Below, one piece after another: positions 33,502 to 41,742 of a DNA stretch of 64,000 nucleotides. The stretch covers positions 1 to 64,000 of the forward strand of contig JALCSB010000003.1 of the NCBI GenBank assembly GCA_022653075.1, in the 5' to 3' direction. Every line of letters begins with the position of its first letter. Positions within the stretch are counted from its first letter, which is position 1. A program made the position numbers and the translations under genes. Origin of the DNA: Intestinimonas sp. (GTDB lineage Bacteria; Bacillota; Clostridia; Oscillospirales; Oscillospiraceae). Below the pieces are notes generated by a model that was given only the letters and a program-made list of their open reading frames with translations, searched no databases and had not been told where the DNA came from.

Positions 33502-33723
33502 TTAGTCCACACCCTTCGTGTTGTCCGGTACCATTTCCATGATATCGCCCACATCGCAGTTTAGCGCGGCACATATCTTCGATAAGATTTCAGTACTTAC
33601 ATTTTCGTCTTTTCCAAGCTTGGCCAAAGTAGTCGTACTGATACCCGTGGCAGCTCTTAAGTCTTTTTTCTTCATGTTTTCATCAATAAGCAATTTCCAT
33701 AATTTCTTATAACTGACTGCCAT
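33502..33723 (-). CDS. Small XRE regulator heading the hsd operon
   Basis: A 73-residue single-domain helix-turn-helix of the YozG/Cro type: KLWKLLIDENMKKKDLRAAT, ISTTTLAKLGKDENVSTEIL, then CDVGDIMEMV. It is first in the hsd operon (stop and hsdM start touch) and, by analogy with control proteins of restriction systems, probably times or limits hsd expression. AGGAGG precedes the ATG. Upstream are two direct repeats CATGCTGG (33749, 33783) that may be its sites. Confidence 0.88.
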   Translation of the reverse strand: MAVSYKKLWKLLIDENMKKKDLRAATGISTTTLAKLGKDENVSTEILSKICAALNCDVGDIMEMVPDNTKGVD

Positions 33724-33748
33724 GAATTATCCTCCTGTCTGTTAGAGT

Positions 33749-33830
33749 CATGCTGGCAAAATAAAGCACTATATTAGTATAACATGCTGGATGCGAAAAT
33801 CCAACCAGAAAACAGATTTTTAATTCGCAT
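33749..33830. promoter_or_regulatory. Control region of the hsd operon
   Basis: Direct repeats CATGCTGG at 33749-33756 and 33783-33790 flank a minus-strand TATACT; ATGCGAA (33791) and TTCGCAT (33824) form an inverted repeat. Candidate operator for the small XRE protein. Confidence 0.45.
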
Positions 33831-33925
33831 ATGCGTACCAAATCACTTTTATCTGCATTTTCGATGCGCTTAGTATTCTTCTGAATGCTCCCCGAACTTA
33901 GTCAAAAAAATTTATATTTAATCTA

Positions 33926-33954
33926 TTGACTCCGCAGCCCGATCTGTGTATACT
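33926..33954 (+). promoter_or_regulatory. SigA-type promoter of the immunity-type regulator
   Basis: TTGACT (33926-33931), 17-bp spacer, TATACT (33949-33954). The palindromic operator at 33959-33990 lies over the expected start of transcription. Confidence 0.75.
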
Positions 33955-33958
33955 AAAT

Positions 33959-33990
33959 GTAGTATTTTAGCGAACACGCTTATATACTAC
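33959..33990. promoter_or_regulatory. Operator O1, 32-bp palindrome
   Basis: GTAGTA at the left, AGCG-AACA-CGCT in the centre and TACTAC at the right form a near-perfect palindrome. The same centre and arms recur at 35188-35219. It sits at the transcription start of the XRE gene, as expected of a repressor site. Confidence 0.75.
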
Positions 33991-34004
33991 AAGGAGGCAA
34001 AACA

Positions 34005-34388
34005 ATGGATAACAAGTTTGGAGAATTCGTAAAGGCCAAACGGCTGGTGAAAGGCATCAGCCTTCGAAAGCTTGCTGAAGAGCTGGGAATAGTTCCTGCG
34101 TACATGAGCGACATTGAGAAAGGAAGACGCTATCCGCCTGATAAGGAGAAGATTTATAAGATTGCACAAGTGCTCCATCTAAATGAAGATGACACTAACA
34201 CTCTGTTTGATCTTGCTGCACTCTCAAGGGATAACGGTGTCTCGCCTGACCTGTCCGATTATGTGATGGGTGTCGATAACCTGCGCGTTGCTCTTCGCAA
34301 GGCTCGTGACATTAATGCCGGTGAAGACGACTGGCAAAAGATCATCGAGATGCTTGAAGCCGAAGAGAAAAGGGGAGGCAACGCGTAA
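34005..34388 (+). CDS. XRE regulator, immunity repressor-like (ImmR type)
   Basis: A 127-residue regulator: helix-turn-helix in residues 5-62 (FVKAKRLVKGISLRKLAEEL, VPAYMSDIEKGRRYPP), then a short helical C-terminal domain. It overlaps promoter elements with a palindromic operator in front, and is followed one base later by an ImmA-type metallopeptidase, so it is probably the repressor of the element's lytic/transfer genes, removed by proteolysis on damage or signalling. AAGGAGG precedes the ATG. Confidence 0.85.
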   Translation: MDNKFGEFVKAKRLVKGISLRKLAEELGIVPAYMSDIEKGRRYPPDKEKIYKIAQVLHLNEDDTNTLFDLAALSRDNGVSPDLSDYVMGVDNLRVALRKARDINAGEDDWQKIIEMLEAEEKRGGNA

Positions 34389-34389
34389 C

Positions 34390-35139
34390 TTGAGATATTA
34401 TGACTACAGCAAGACCCAGCTCGAGAACGAGGCAAACAAACTCAATGAGGCATTTGACAAGGATCGCCTCGTTAAACCCAAGCCCATCGATGTATATGAT
34501 GTCGTCGATTTTATAGGTTGTACCCCTGACTGGATTTACCTGTCGCCGGATCAGTCTATTCTTGGTATGACCGCATATAATGATGGCTATTACTATGCCT
34601 GGATTCCACTGGACGAGACCGCCGAGAAACCGCCGCAAAGATTTATCTCTCGCGGCATGTTTCCCCAAAAGACTCCAGTCGCAAAGGGCACGATCATTAT
34701 CGACCGCAGCATCAACGAGGGAGACAATCGCGGTGTTGAGAATTTCAGCTGCATTCATGAATGCTTCCACCAGAAGCTCCATCAGCGCTGTTTCATGAAC
34801 CGCAAAGCGAACTATCAGCATTTCTGCAAGAAGAAAGCGTTCAGGGCAGAGAGAGGCGATAGATCTAATATAACCGCCATTGAGATTATCGAATATCAGG
34901 CTAATTACTGCACAGCAGCTTTCTTGATGCCGAAAGATGCAGTCACTACCATATTTACGCAGCGGCTTGGATTAAAATCTCCACCCATAGAGTCCATAAA
35001 ACTGACATATCAGATCGATAAGATTATACCAGATATAGCCGAATTGTTCAGTGTCAATTACACCCCCATGAAATATAGACTACAGGAGCTAAAATTGCTC
35101 TCACGACAGGAAATATCTCCTGAAGAATATTTTTGTTAG
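34390..35139 (+). CDS. ImmA/IrrE-family metallopeptidase
   Basis: A 249-residue protein with the zinc-protease signature HECFH (HExxH) near residue 120 and a downstream Glu-containing helix (AIEIIEYQANYCTAAFLMP). Family members cut the partner repressor. The best start is a TTG at 34390 one base after the repressor stop, with GGGGAGG 11 bases before; an ATG-initiated reading in this frame begins far upstream and would overlap the repressor. The pairing with the repressor gene is the classical ImmR-ImmA layout. Confidence 0.85.
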   Translation: MRYYDYSKTQLENEANKLNEAFDKDRLVKPKPIDVYDVVDFIGCTPDWIYLSPDQSILGMTAYNDGYYYAWIPLDETAEKPPQRFISRGMFPQKTPVAKGTIIIDRSINEGDNRGVENFSCIHECFHQKLHQRCFMNRKANYQHFCKKKAFRAERGDRSNITAIEIIEYQANYCTAAFLMPKDAVTTIFTQRLGLKSPPIESIKLTYQIDKIIPDIAELFSVNYTPMKYRLQELKLLSRQEISPEEYFC

Positions 35140-35187
35140 CACGGGAATGTGCTCTCACCGGTACATTCCCTTATTTTTAATCTATGT

Positions 35188-35219
35188 GTAGTAAATAAGC
35201 GAACACGCTTATTTGCTAC
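35188..35219. promoter_or_regulatory. Operator O2, second copy of the palindrome
   Basis: Shares AAGCGAACACGCTTA-type centre and GTAGTA/GCTAC arms with O1; better inner symmetry (AAATAAGCG / CGCTTATTT). It lies 18 bases before the start of the next gene, so the same regulator should control both operons. Confidence 0.75.
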
Positions 35220-35236
35220 AAGAAAGGATGTATAAC

Positions 35237-35446
35237 ATGAAAAAAATCCGTGACTGTATTGGGCATCTCGCATGTTGCGGAGATGCCAAAACTGGTTATA
35301 TCACATCGCTCTACAAAGGTCACCGCACCAGCACATATCTTGCCGTCGGTGAAACCTTCACGATTGAGCGACCTGATACAAAGACCGAGATAACCAGAAT
35401 CACTGACTCTACTTTTCGAGTTGTCAGTCATCCTATCGCCGCTTAA
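35237..35446 (+). CDS. Small hypothetical protein under operator O2
   Basis: A 69-residue protein starting MKKIRDCIGHLACCGDAKTG; beta-rich, with a Cys pair. AAAGG is 9 bases before the ATG. No family recognised. Because it is directly behind the repressor's second operator it is a candidate early gene (antirepressor or Cro-like switch), but the sequence has no helix-turn-helix. Confidence 0.6.
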   Translation: MKKIRDCIGHLACCGDAKTGYITSLYKGHRTSTYLAVGETFTIERPDTKTEITRITDSTFRVVSHPIAA

Positions 35447-35496
35447 ACAACAAAACAACTTAATAAACATTAATCAAACAATCCGCAGAGCTGCAT

Positions 35497-35543
35497 GACG
35501 GCCGTGATAGTTACTTAACCAAGTACTATCCCGGCCGTCTTTT
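35497..35543 (+). terminator. Terminator after the O2-controlled gene
   Basis: GACGGCC-G/T-GATAGT (35497-35511) pairs with ACTATC-CCGGCCGTC (35525-35539), then TTTTCTG. Confidence 0.7.
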
Positions 35544-35599
35544 CTGTTTCTACGGATGACTCGGCTTCTGCGGATTCCAACAAATCCAAAGGAGCCAAA

Positions 35600-36124
35600 A
35601 TGAAAAATTACAATAACCAGAGTCAATCCAAGGAATACCGTATCTACCTCAAGGACCTGCATCAGTGGGTCTCAGTCAGCAAGACCGACTTCGATAATTA
35701 CTACCGCGACATCAACACCTATCGCCGCCGTCAGCAGGAACACGGCCGCTGCGTCTGTCCGGCAAGTAAGCGATACCTCTGCGATATGGACTGCTGTTTC
35801 TGCCGTTTTCACAAGGGCGGCGACTCGCTCTCCCTTGATTACACCATCACCGACGAGGAAGGCAACGAGAAAAGTTGGCTCGACGATCTGCCGGATGACA
35901 AGCCCAGCGCTCAATCCTTGATAGAGGGCCGTGAACTGCTGGGCGCGCTTTTCCATAAGCTGGACGAGCTTGATCCGGAAGGACGCCGGATCTGCGAGCT
36001 TGTCATGCAGGGTCACTCCGAGCGCGACTGCGGCAAGGAAATGGGAATGGCCCGGAATACCTTCGTCTATAAAAGGGACAAGCTGTTTGCCGCACTCGCC
36101 GATTATCTGAAGGATTTCATCTAA
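35600..36124 (+). CDS. Sigma-70-like region-4 protein
   Basis: A 174-residue protein. The N-terminal half carries Cys clusters (CVCPASKRYLCDMDCCFCRF); the C-terminal half is a sigma region-4-like helix-turn-helix (LDELDPEGRRICELVMQGHS, GKEMGMARNTFVYKRDKL). Proteins of this kind in clostridial prophages and conjugative elements are annotated as sigma factors or ArpU-like activators and probably switch on the replication operon that follows. AAAGGAG precedes the ATG. Confidence 0.75.
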   Translation: MKNYNNQSQSKEYRIYLKDLHQWVSVSKTDFDNYYRDINTYRRRQQEHGRCVCPASKRYLCDMDCCFCRFHKGGDSLSLDYTITDEEGNEKSWLDDLPDDKPSAQSLIEGRELLGALFHKLDELDPEGRRICELVMQGHSERDCGKEMGMARNTFVYKRDKLFAALADYLKDFI

Positions 36125-36188
36125 ACTTCAACGTCTCTCTCTGGTTTCTGCTGGAGAGAGGCATCTTTATTTCAAAAACTTTCTGAGC

Positions 36189-36227
36189 TTTTCGGCCAAA
36201 CGGCACTTTGACCTCCATTGGGTAGTG
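36189..36227 (+). repeat. Repeated leader motif, copy 1
   Basis: TTTTCGGCC, 14 bases, then CCTCCATTGGGTAGTG. Similar blocks recur at 41227-41262 and 59030-59066, each 35-50 bases before a gene start. Confidence 0.65.
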
Positions 36228-36272
36228 GAAAGAGCAAAAACGACAACCGCTCCTTCCAAGGAGGTGAACAAG

Positions 36273-36482
36273 ATGTACGGAACCGATACCCGGACCCGCG
36301 CCGCAGACGAGGAACTCATTGAAGTTCTGACCGCGATCAGCGTCGTGTCCAAACGTCTGGCAAGAAAATTGACCGTACTTGCCAACCAGAGTCAACACAA
36401 GGAAGGAGGAAAAGCAAATGAGCAAAATGGGCGATATAGCTGCAACTATCGAAGAACTGCGCAATGCCGCTGCCGCTATTAA
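36273..36482 (+). CDS. Small phage protein
   Basis: A 69-residue protein starting MYGTDTRTRAADEELIEVLT; helical, basic in the second half. AAGGAGGTG precedes the ATG at 36273. It overlaps the next gene by 65 bases, so its C-terminus (YRRTAQCRCRY) may not be conserved. Similar small proteins open the replication module of related prophages; function unknown. Confidence 0.6.
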   Translation: MYGTDTRTRAADEELIEVLTAISVVSKRLARKLTVLANQSQHKEGGKANEQNGRYSCNYRRTAQCRCRY

Positions 36483-36729
36483 CGACGCAGCAAACTGGCT
36501 GGCCGAGGCTTTCAGTTCTACGGACGCCACCGCAAAAGCACCTGCTGCAGAACCGGCATTGAAGCTGGAAGATGTGCGGGCCGTTCTCGCGGAGAAATCC
36601 CGCGTCGGGCACACCGCCGAGATTCGCTCGCTGCTTCAGAAGTACGGGGCCGACAGGCTTTCGCAGCTCGATCCTTCCTACTACAAGTCACTGCTCGCCG
36701 AAGCGGAGGTGCTGAAAGATGCCACCTAA
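36418..36729 (+). CDS. Hypothetical phage protein
   Basis: A 103-residue, Ala-rich helical protein (IAATIEELRNAAAAINDAAN) whose C-terminal part (VRAVLAEKSRVGHTAEIRSL, then LLAEAEVL) resembles the rRNA-biogenesis/VIP2-like short domain of many phage replication-module proteins. AAGGAGG precedes the ATG at 36418. It overlaps the DUF2800 gene by 11 bases. Confidence 0.65.
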   Translation: MSKMGDIAATIEELRNAAAAINDAANWLAEAFSSTDATAKAPAAEPALKLEDVRAVLAEKSRVGHTAEIRSLLQKYGADRLSQLDPSYYKSLLAEAEVLKDAT

Positions 36730-37846
36730 AGGACACGCGGTTCTTTCCGCATCCAGTTCCTACCGATGGCTGCATTGCCCGCCTTCCGCCCGGCTCTGCG
36801 AGAGTTATGCGGATAAAGGCAGTGATTACGCCGCCGAAGGAACCGACGCCCACGCCCTTTGCGAATACAAACTTCGTAAAGCGTTGGGGCTGGAAGCCGA
36901 GGACCCGACCGAGAGTCTGACCTGGTTCAATGCGGAAATGGACGACTGTGCCAACGGCTACGCCGCTTATGTACTTGAACAGGTCGAGGCCGCCAAGCAG
37001 GTCTGCGTCGATCCGGTGGTGCTCATCGAACAGCGCGTCGACTTCTCCCGCTGGGTGGAGGGCGGCTTCGGCACTGCGGACGCTCTCATCATCGCGGACG
37101 GCACTCTCAAAATCTGCGATTACAAGCATGGGCTCGGTGTTCTTGTCCGGGCGGAGGAAAATCCGCAACTCATGTGCTACGCGCTCGGTGCACTGGAACT
37201 GTTCGACAAAATCTACGACATCGACACGGTCAGCATGACGATTTACCAGCCGCGCCGGGACAACGTCAGCACCTTCGAAATGTCAAAGGACGACCTTTAC
37301 CAGTGGGCTAACGAGGTGTTGAAGCCCACCGCTGAACTCGCCTTTGCCGGGGATGGCAGCTTTCTCTGCGGCGAATGGTGCGGTTTCTGTAAAGCGAAGA
37401 ACGACTGCCGCGCCCGCGCCGAAGCGAATCTCGCTCTGGCTCAGTATGAGTTCAAACTTCCACCGCTCCTCACGGATGAGGATATCGAAGATATTCTCGC
37501 CAAGGTGGATGAGCTTGTCGCATGGGCATCCGACATAAAGGAATACGCCCTGCAGCAGGCGATCAGCGGCAAGTCGTGGAGCGGCTGGAAGTTAGTCGAA
37601 GGTAGGTCCAATCGGAAGTACGTCAATGACTCGGTTGTCGCCGATGTTGTTGAGCACGCGGGCTTTGACCCGTATGAACGCAAAGTGCTCGGCGTCACCG
37701 CCATGCAAAAGCTGCTCGGTAAATCCCGCTTTGACGAACTTCTGAGTCCCTACATCGAAAAGCCGCAAGGTAAGCCAACGCTCGTGCCGGAGAGTGATAA
37801 ACGACCGGCGATGTCTACGGCAGCAGCCGATTTTAATGAAAATTAA
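36719..37846 (+). CDS. DUF2800 (RecB/Cas4-like nuclease) phage protein
   Basis: A 375-residue protein. The beginning LSASSSYRWLHCPPSARLCE and the G-TDAHALCEY motif are hallmarks of DUF2800, a PD-(D/E)XK nuclease relative; the catalytic-type strands GTADALIIADGTLKICDYKHG (D then D-Y-K) are visible near residue 120. A C-terminal CGEWCGFCKAKNDCRARAE cluster may bind iron-sulfur as in Cas4/AddB. With the DUF2815 protein next to it this likely forms a phage recombination/repair pair. GGAGGTGCTGAAAG precedes the ATG. Confidence 0.85.
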   Translation: MPPKGHAVLSASSSYRWLHCPPSARLCESYADKGSDYAAEGTDAHALCEYKLRKALGLEAEDPTESLTWFNAEMDDCANGYAAYVLEQVEAAKQVCVDPVVLIEQRVDFSRWVEGGFGTADALIIADGTLKICDYKHGLGVLVRAEENPQLMCYALGALELFDKIYDIDTVSMTIYQPRRDNVSTFEMSKDDLYQWANEVLKPTAELAFAGDGSFLCGEWCGFCKAKNDCRARAEANLALAQYEFKLPPLLTDEDIEDILAKVDELVAWASDIKEYALQQAISGKSWSGWKLVEGRSNRKYVNDSVVADVVEHAGFDPYERKVLGVTAMQKLLGKSRFDELLSPYIEKPQGKPTLVPESDKRPAMSTAAADFNEN

Positions 37847-37859
37847 GGAGGACAATCTT

Positions 37860-38435
37860 ATGTCTAATAATACGAACAAAGTCCAAAACCCCATGAAGGT
37901 CATCACCGGTCCCGACACCCGTTGGAGCTACGCAAACGTCTGGGAGCCCAAAAGCATCAACGGCGGCACTCCGAAATACAGTGTCAGCCTGATTATCCCA
38001 AAGTCTGATGCCAAGACCATCACCAAGTTGAAGGCCGCCATTGAAGCCGCCTACCACGAGGGCGAATCCAAACTCAAGGGCAACGGCAAGACCGTACCGC
38101 CGCTGGCCGCAATCAAGAATCCACTGCGCAATGGTGATGTCGAGCGTCCGGACGATCCCGCGTATTCCAACGCTTACTTTATCAACGCCAACTCCGCTAC
38201 GGCACCCGGCATCGTGGATGCCGACCTCAATCCGGTCCTGACCCGTTCTGAGGTCTACTCCGGTGTCTACGGCCGCGCCAGCATCAACCTGTATGCCTTC
38301 AACAGCAACGGCAATAAGGGTATCGCCTGCGGTTTGAACAACCTGCAACTTATCCGCGCCGGTGAACCTCTCGGCGGCAAAATGAGCGCAGAGGATGACT
38401 TTGCATCCGACGACGATGATGATTTCCTGTCTTAA
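37860..38435 (+). CDS. DUF2815 protein (probable single-strand DNA-binding protein)
   Basis: A 191-residue protein of the DUF2815 family: MKVITGPDTRWSYANVWEPK, KYSVSLIIPKSD, and an acidic C-terminal tail (EDDFASDDDDDFLS) like that of single-strand-binding proteins. It lies 13 bases after DUF2800 with AAGGAGG before the ATG. The acidic tail and the neighbouring nuclease and polymerase genes support a role in replication or recombination. Confidence 0.85.
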   Translation: MSNNTNKVQNPMKVITGPDTRWSYANVWEPKSINGGTPKYSVSLIIPKSDAKTITKLKAAIEAAYHEGESKLKGNGKTVPPLAAIKNPLRNGDVERPDDPAYSNAYFINANSATAPGIVDADLNPVLTRSEVYSGVYGRASINLYAFNSNGNKGIACGLNNLQLIRAGEPLGGKMSAEDDFASDDDDDFLS

Positions 38436-38454
38436 GAAAGGACGGTGAAAAACT

Positions 38455-38694
38455 ATGACAACATTACAAACCATCTTGTTAACCGTGCTTATCGCCATTT
38501 GGCTTATCTTCAGCGTTGTGTTCCTGATCACCGCAATTCAGAGCTGGATCTACGACCGCAAGCGTGAAAAGCGTGAGCAGGAATCCGCCGTCCGCGATAT
38601 CGAGTACCGTAAGGAACGCGACAAACGTGAGCAGGAACAGGCTGCCCGTGATGAGGAATACCACCAGAAGCGTATGGAGCAGTTCAATAAGTAA
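38455..38694 (+). CDS. Small membrane protein with charged coiled coil
   Basis: A 79-residue protein: one transmembrane helix (residues 5-29) and a repetitive charged helix with REKREQE and KREQEQAARDEEY repeats. No family recognised. Lies in the replication operon; AGGACGGTG precedes it. Confidence 0.55.
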   Translation: MTTLQTILLTVLIAIWLIFSVVFLITAIQSWIYDRKREKREQESAVRDIEYRKERDKREQEQAARDEEYHQKRMEQFNK

Positions 38695-38757
38695 GGTCTG
38701 ACCCGTGGGTGGTGGGAGCAATCCTGCCACCCTTTCGAGTTATGAAAGGACGATTAT

Positions 38758-39285
38758 ATGAAAAATGAAATATGGAAAGACATACCCGGCTATGAGGGCG
38801 AATATCAGGCAAGCACTATGGGCCGCATTAAAAGCCTTAAGCGCATGGCTGTCAGCAAGAATTGGTATACAGGAAAACCATTCTACCATACCGTTCCAGA
38901 ACGAATTCTAAAACCCGGTCGTTATTGTAAATGCGGCCATGTTTCTGTAATTCTTCGCCGAGGCACCAACGGCAAACCTGTTCATCAGCTCGTCATGAAA
39001 ACTTTTGTTGGAGAGGCTCCGGAGGGGATGGAGGTACTTCATTTAAATGGTATACCGACTGATAATCGTCTATCTAATCTTCGCTATGGTACCAGAACCG
39101 ACAACATCCTTGATGTTTATCGGCAAGGGAAGCTATGGAGAAAGCTGTCTGTTGATGATGTTGGAGCGATTCGATTTGGAATTTGGTGTGGCATACGCGG
39201 CTCGGACCTTGCTGCCATGTATGGTGTGTCACAGTCGATTATCAGCGCCATAAAACACGGGAGGATATTTTCATGGCTACCATAA
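38758..39285 (+). CDS. NUMOD4/HNH endonuclease (homing-type)
   Basis: A 175-residue nuclease. NUMOD4 motif WKDIPGYEGEYQASTMGRIK at the N-terminus; central HNH core (VLHLNGIPTDNRLSNLRYGT), where the first His and the Asn-N pair are visible; C-terminal helix-turn-helix (SDLAAMYGVSQSIISAIKHG). Such genes are freestanding homing endonucleases of phages. It is lower in GC than its neighbours and wedged between the small membrane gene and DNA polymerase, overlapping the polymerase start by 13 bases. Confidence 0.88.
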   Translation: MKNEIWKDIPGYEGEYQASTMGRIKSLKRMAVSKNWYTGKPFYHTVPERILKPGRYCKCGHVSVILRRGTNGKPVHQLVMKTFVGEAPEGMEVLHLNGIPTDNRLSNLRYGTRTDNILDVYRQGKLWRKLSVDDVGAIRFGIWCGIRGSDLAAMYGVSQSIISAIKHGRIFSWLP

Positions 39286-41222
39286 CATCATTGTCCGTGG
39301 ACTTGGAGACTTTCAGTAGCATCAACCTCTCAAAATCAGGCGTTTACCGCTATGTAGAGGCTCCTGACTTTGAGATCCTACTGTTCGGTTATAGCGCGGA
39401 CGGCGGTCCAGTTCAGGTTATTGACCTTGCCTGCGGGGAGAAGCTCCCGCCTGAGATCGTGTTGGCACTCACGGATGAATCCGTAACGAAGTGGGCCTTC
39501 AACGCCAACTTTGAACGTATCTGCCTGTCCCGGTTTCTTGGGCTTCCGACCGGAGAATATCTTGATCCCGGCCAATGGCGCTGTTCCATGATATGGGCCG
39601 CCACGATGGGCTTGCCGCTTTCGCTGGAAGGTGTCGGCGCTGTGCTCAAGTTGGACAAGCAAAAGCTCACCGAGGGCAAAGACCTCATCAAATACTTCTG
39701 CCAGCCCTGCACACCGACAAAAGTGAACGGCCAACGTATACGGAACTACCCGTACCACGCGCCAGATAAGTGGGCCACCTTTAAAAAATATAACGCCCGC
39801 GATGTCGAAACTGAAATGGCGATTCAGGCCAAGCTCGCTAAGTTCCCGGTGCCGGAATCCGTGTGGGATGAATACCATCTGGATCAGGAAATCAACGACC
39901 GTGGCGTTGCCTTAGATATGACGCTGGTCAGGCAGGCCATTGACATGAACGGTCGGTCCCGCGAAAAACTGACTGCCGCGATGAAAAAACTGACGGGGCT
40001 GGATAATCCGAACTCGGTGCAGCAGATGAAGCAGTGGCTTGCGGACAATGGGCTGGAAACCGATACGCTTGGCAAAAAGGCTGTTGCTGAACTTCTAAAA
40101 ACTGCGCCGGAGCCGCTCGGCGAGGCGCTTTCCCTCCGGCAGCAGCTTGCCAAATCGTCCGTGAAAAAATACCAGACGATGGAGACTGCTGTTTGCGCCG
40201 ATGGCCGCGCCCGTGGGATGTTCCAGTTTTATGGCGCGAATCGGACCGGCCGCTGGGCAGGCAGGCTGATTCAGATGCAAAACCTGCCTCAGAACCATCT
40301 TCCTGATCTGGGACAGGCCCGTGCCCTTGTGCGTTGCGGAGATTTTGACGCGCTGGAACTTCTCTATGAAGATATCCCGGACACGCTGTCTCAGCTTATC
40401 CGCACCGCCTTTGTTCCGAGGACCGGCGCGAAATTTATCGTCTCAGATTTCTCGGCAATTGAGGCCCGCGTCATCGCATGGTTCGCCGGTGAACGGTGGC
40501 GGCAGGAGGTCTTTGCCAAAGGCGGCGACATTTACTGCGCCAGTGCCAGCCAGATGTTCAAGGTTCCCGTCGAGAAGCATGGCATCAACGGCCACCTGCG
40601 GCAAAAGGGCAAAATCGCGGAATTGGCGCTCGGTTATGGCGGCTCTGTCGGCGCGCTCAAAGCAATGGGTGCTCTGGAAATGGGCCTGAACGAGGACGAG
40701 CTTCCTCCGCTGGTCGATGCGTGGCGGCAATCCAACCCGAATATTGTGAAGCTCTGGTGGAATGTGGACCGAGCCGCAATGGAAGCCGTCCGCAACAAAC
40801 ACACCAACAGTACACACGGCATCGTCTTCTCCTACCAGAGCGGCATGCTTTTCATTACGCTGCCCTCCGGCCGGAGGCTTTCCTATGTGAAGCCGCGTAT
40901 CGGTGAGAACAAGTTTGGTGGACAGTGCATCACCTATGAAGGCATCGGCGGCACGAAGAAATGGGAACGCCTCGATTCTTATGGTCCAAAATTTGTGGAA
41001 AACATCGTGCAGGCCACCTCGCGCGACATTCTTTGCTACGCCATGCAGACGCTTCGGAACTGCTCCATCGTCATGCATATCCACGATGAACTGGTCATTG
41101 AGGCTGATCCGCGTATGTCTCTGCAGGCGGTCTGCGAACAGATGGGTAGAACCCCGCCGTGGGCAAAGGGCCTTCTTCTCCGCGCAGATGGCTACGAGAC
41201 AGATTTTTATAAAAAAGACTGA
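39273..41222 (+). CDS. Phage DNA polymerase, family A
   Basis: A 649-residue polymerase. The N-terminal 3'-5' exonuclease domain shows SVDLETFSS (DxE). Polymerase motif A is SDFSAIEARVIAW, motif B the region GHLRQKGKIAELALGYGG, motif C HIHDELVIE. This is the DNA polymerase type of many siphophages and prophages in clostridia. The ATG at 39273 follows GGGAGG; in-frame codons before it belong to the HNH gene. It replicates the element together with the primase/helicase at 42052. Confidence 0.93.
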   Translation: MATITSLSVDLETFSSINLSKSGVYRYVEAPDFEILLFGYSADGGPVQVIDLACGEKLPPEIVLALTDESVTKWAFNANFERICLSRFLGLPTGEYLDPGQWRCSMIWAATMGLPLSLEGVGAVLKLDKQKLTEGKDLIKYFCQPCTPTKVNGQRIRNYPYHAPDKWATFKKYNARDVETEMAIQAKLAKFPVPESVWDEYHLDQEINDRGVALDMTLVRQAIDMNGRSREKLTAAMKKLTGLDNPNSVQQMKQWLADNGLETDTLGKKAVAELLKTAPEPLGEALSLRQQLAKSSVKKYQTMETAVCADGRARGMFQFYGANRTGRWAGRLIQMQNLPQNHLPDLGQARALVRCGDFDALELLYEDIPDTLSQLIRTAFVPRTGAKFIVSDFSAIEARVIAWFAGERWRQEVFAKGGDIYCASASQMFKVPVEKHGINGHLRQKGKIAELALGYGGSVGALKAMGALEMGLNEDELPPLVDAWRQSNPNIVKLWWNVDRAAMEAVRNKHTNSTHGIVFSYQSGMLFITLPSGRRLSYVKPRIGENKFGGQCITYEGIGGTKKWERLDSYGPKFVENIVQATSRDILCYAMQTLRNCSIVMHIHDELVIEADPRMSLQAVCEQMGRTPPWAKGLLLRADGYETDFYKKD

Positions 41223-41226
41223 GAAG

Positions 41227-41262
41227 TTTTCGGCCAAGGCAGGTTTTCGGCTCCATTGGGTA
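41227..41262 (+). repeat. Repeated leader motif, copy 2
   Basis: TTTTCGGCC and CTCCATTGGGTA, 15 bases apart, directly after the polymerase stop. See copies at 36189 and 59030. Confidence 0.6.
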
Positions 41263-41304
41263 ACAGAGGTGGACTAAAAGCCTGCCCGGAAAGGAGGCTC
41301 ATAA

Positions 41305-41742
41305 ATGAGTTTCGATAAGCGCAACGCTGAGGGCTACTATGATCCAACTGCCTATGAAGCCTTGTCGTTGATAGAAAAAGAGGAACACGCGCTCCGCGCT
41401 TTCCGGCCAATTGTTTACATCTGCTCTCCTTACGCCGGTGACGTTGACGGGAACATCAAGGCCGCCCGGAGCTACAGTCGTTTTGCCGTGGACAAGGGCT
41501 ATATCCCTATTGCGCCGCATCTGCTGTTCCCGCAGTTTCTGAATGACGCCGATCCGAACGAACGTGAACTTGGGCTGTTCTTCGGAAACGCCCTCATGAG
41601 CAAATGCTCAGAGGTCTGGGTATTCGGCAACAACATCACAGCCGGTATGACAGCGGAAATCAAAAGAGCCAGGTGGAAAAGCTACCGTCTGCGTTATTTC
41701 ACTGAAGAATTGGAGGAGGTACAAGATGTTTGCAATCACTGA
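41305..41742 (+). CDS. DUF4406-type (nucleoside deoxyribosyltransferase-like) protein
   Basis: A 145-residue protein. The core IVYICSPYAGD, KGYIPIAPHLLFPQF and VWVFGNNITAGMTAEI follow the pattern of nucleoside 2-deoxyribosyltransferase-like DUF4406 proteins, here in the longer form common in phages. It may modify or recycle nucleotides; activity unproven. AAGGAGG precedes the ATG. Overlaps the next gene by 17 bases. Confidence 0.75.
   Translation: MSFDKRNAEGYYDPTAYEALSLIEKEEHALRAFRPIVYICSPYAGDVDGNIKAARSYSRFAVDKGYIPIAPHLLFPQFLNDADPNERELGLFFGNALMSKCSEVWVFGNNITAGMTAEIKRARWKSYRLRYFTEELEEVQDVCNH

Noticed and set aside
40443-41237. 264-codon minus-strand frame opposite the DNA polymerase
   Set aside because: Antisense of conserved polymerase motifs A-C.
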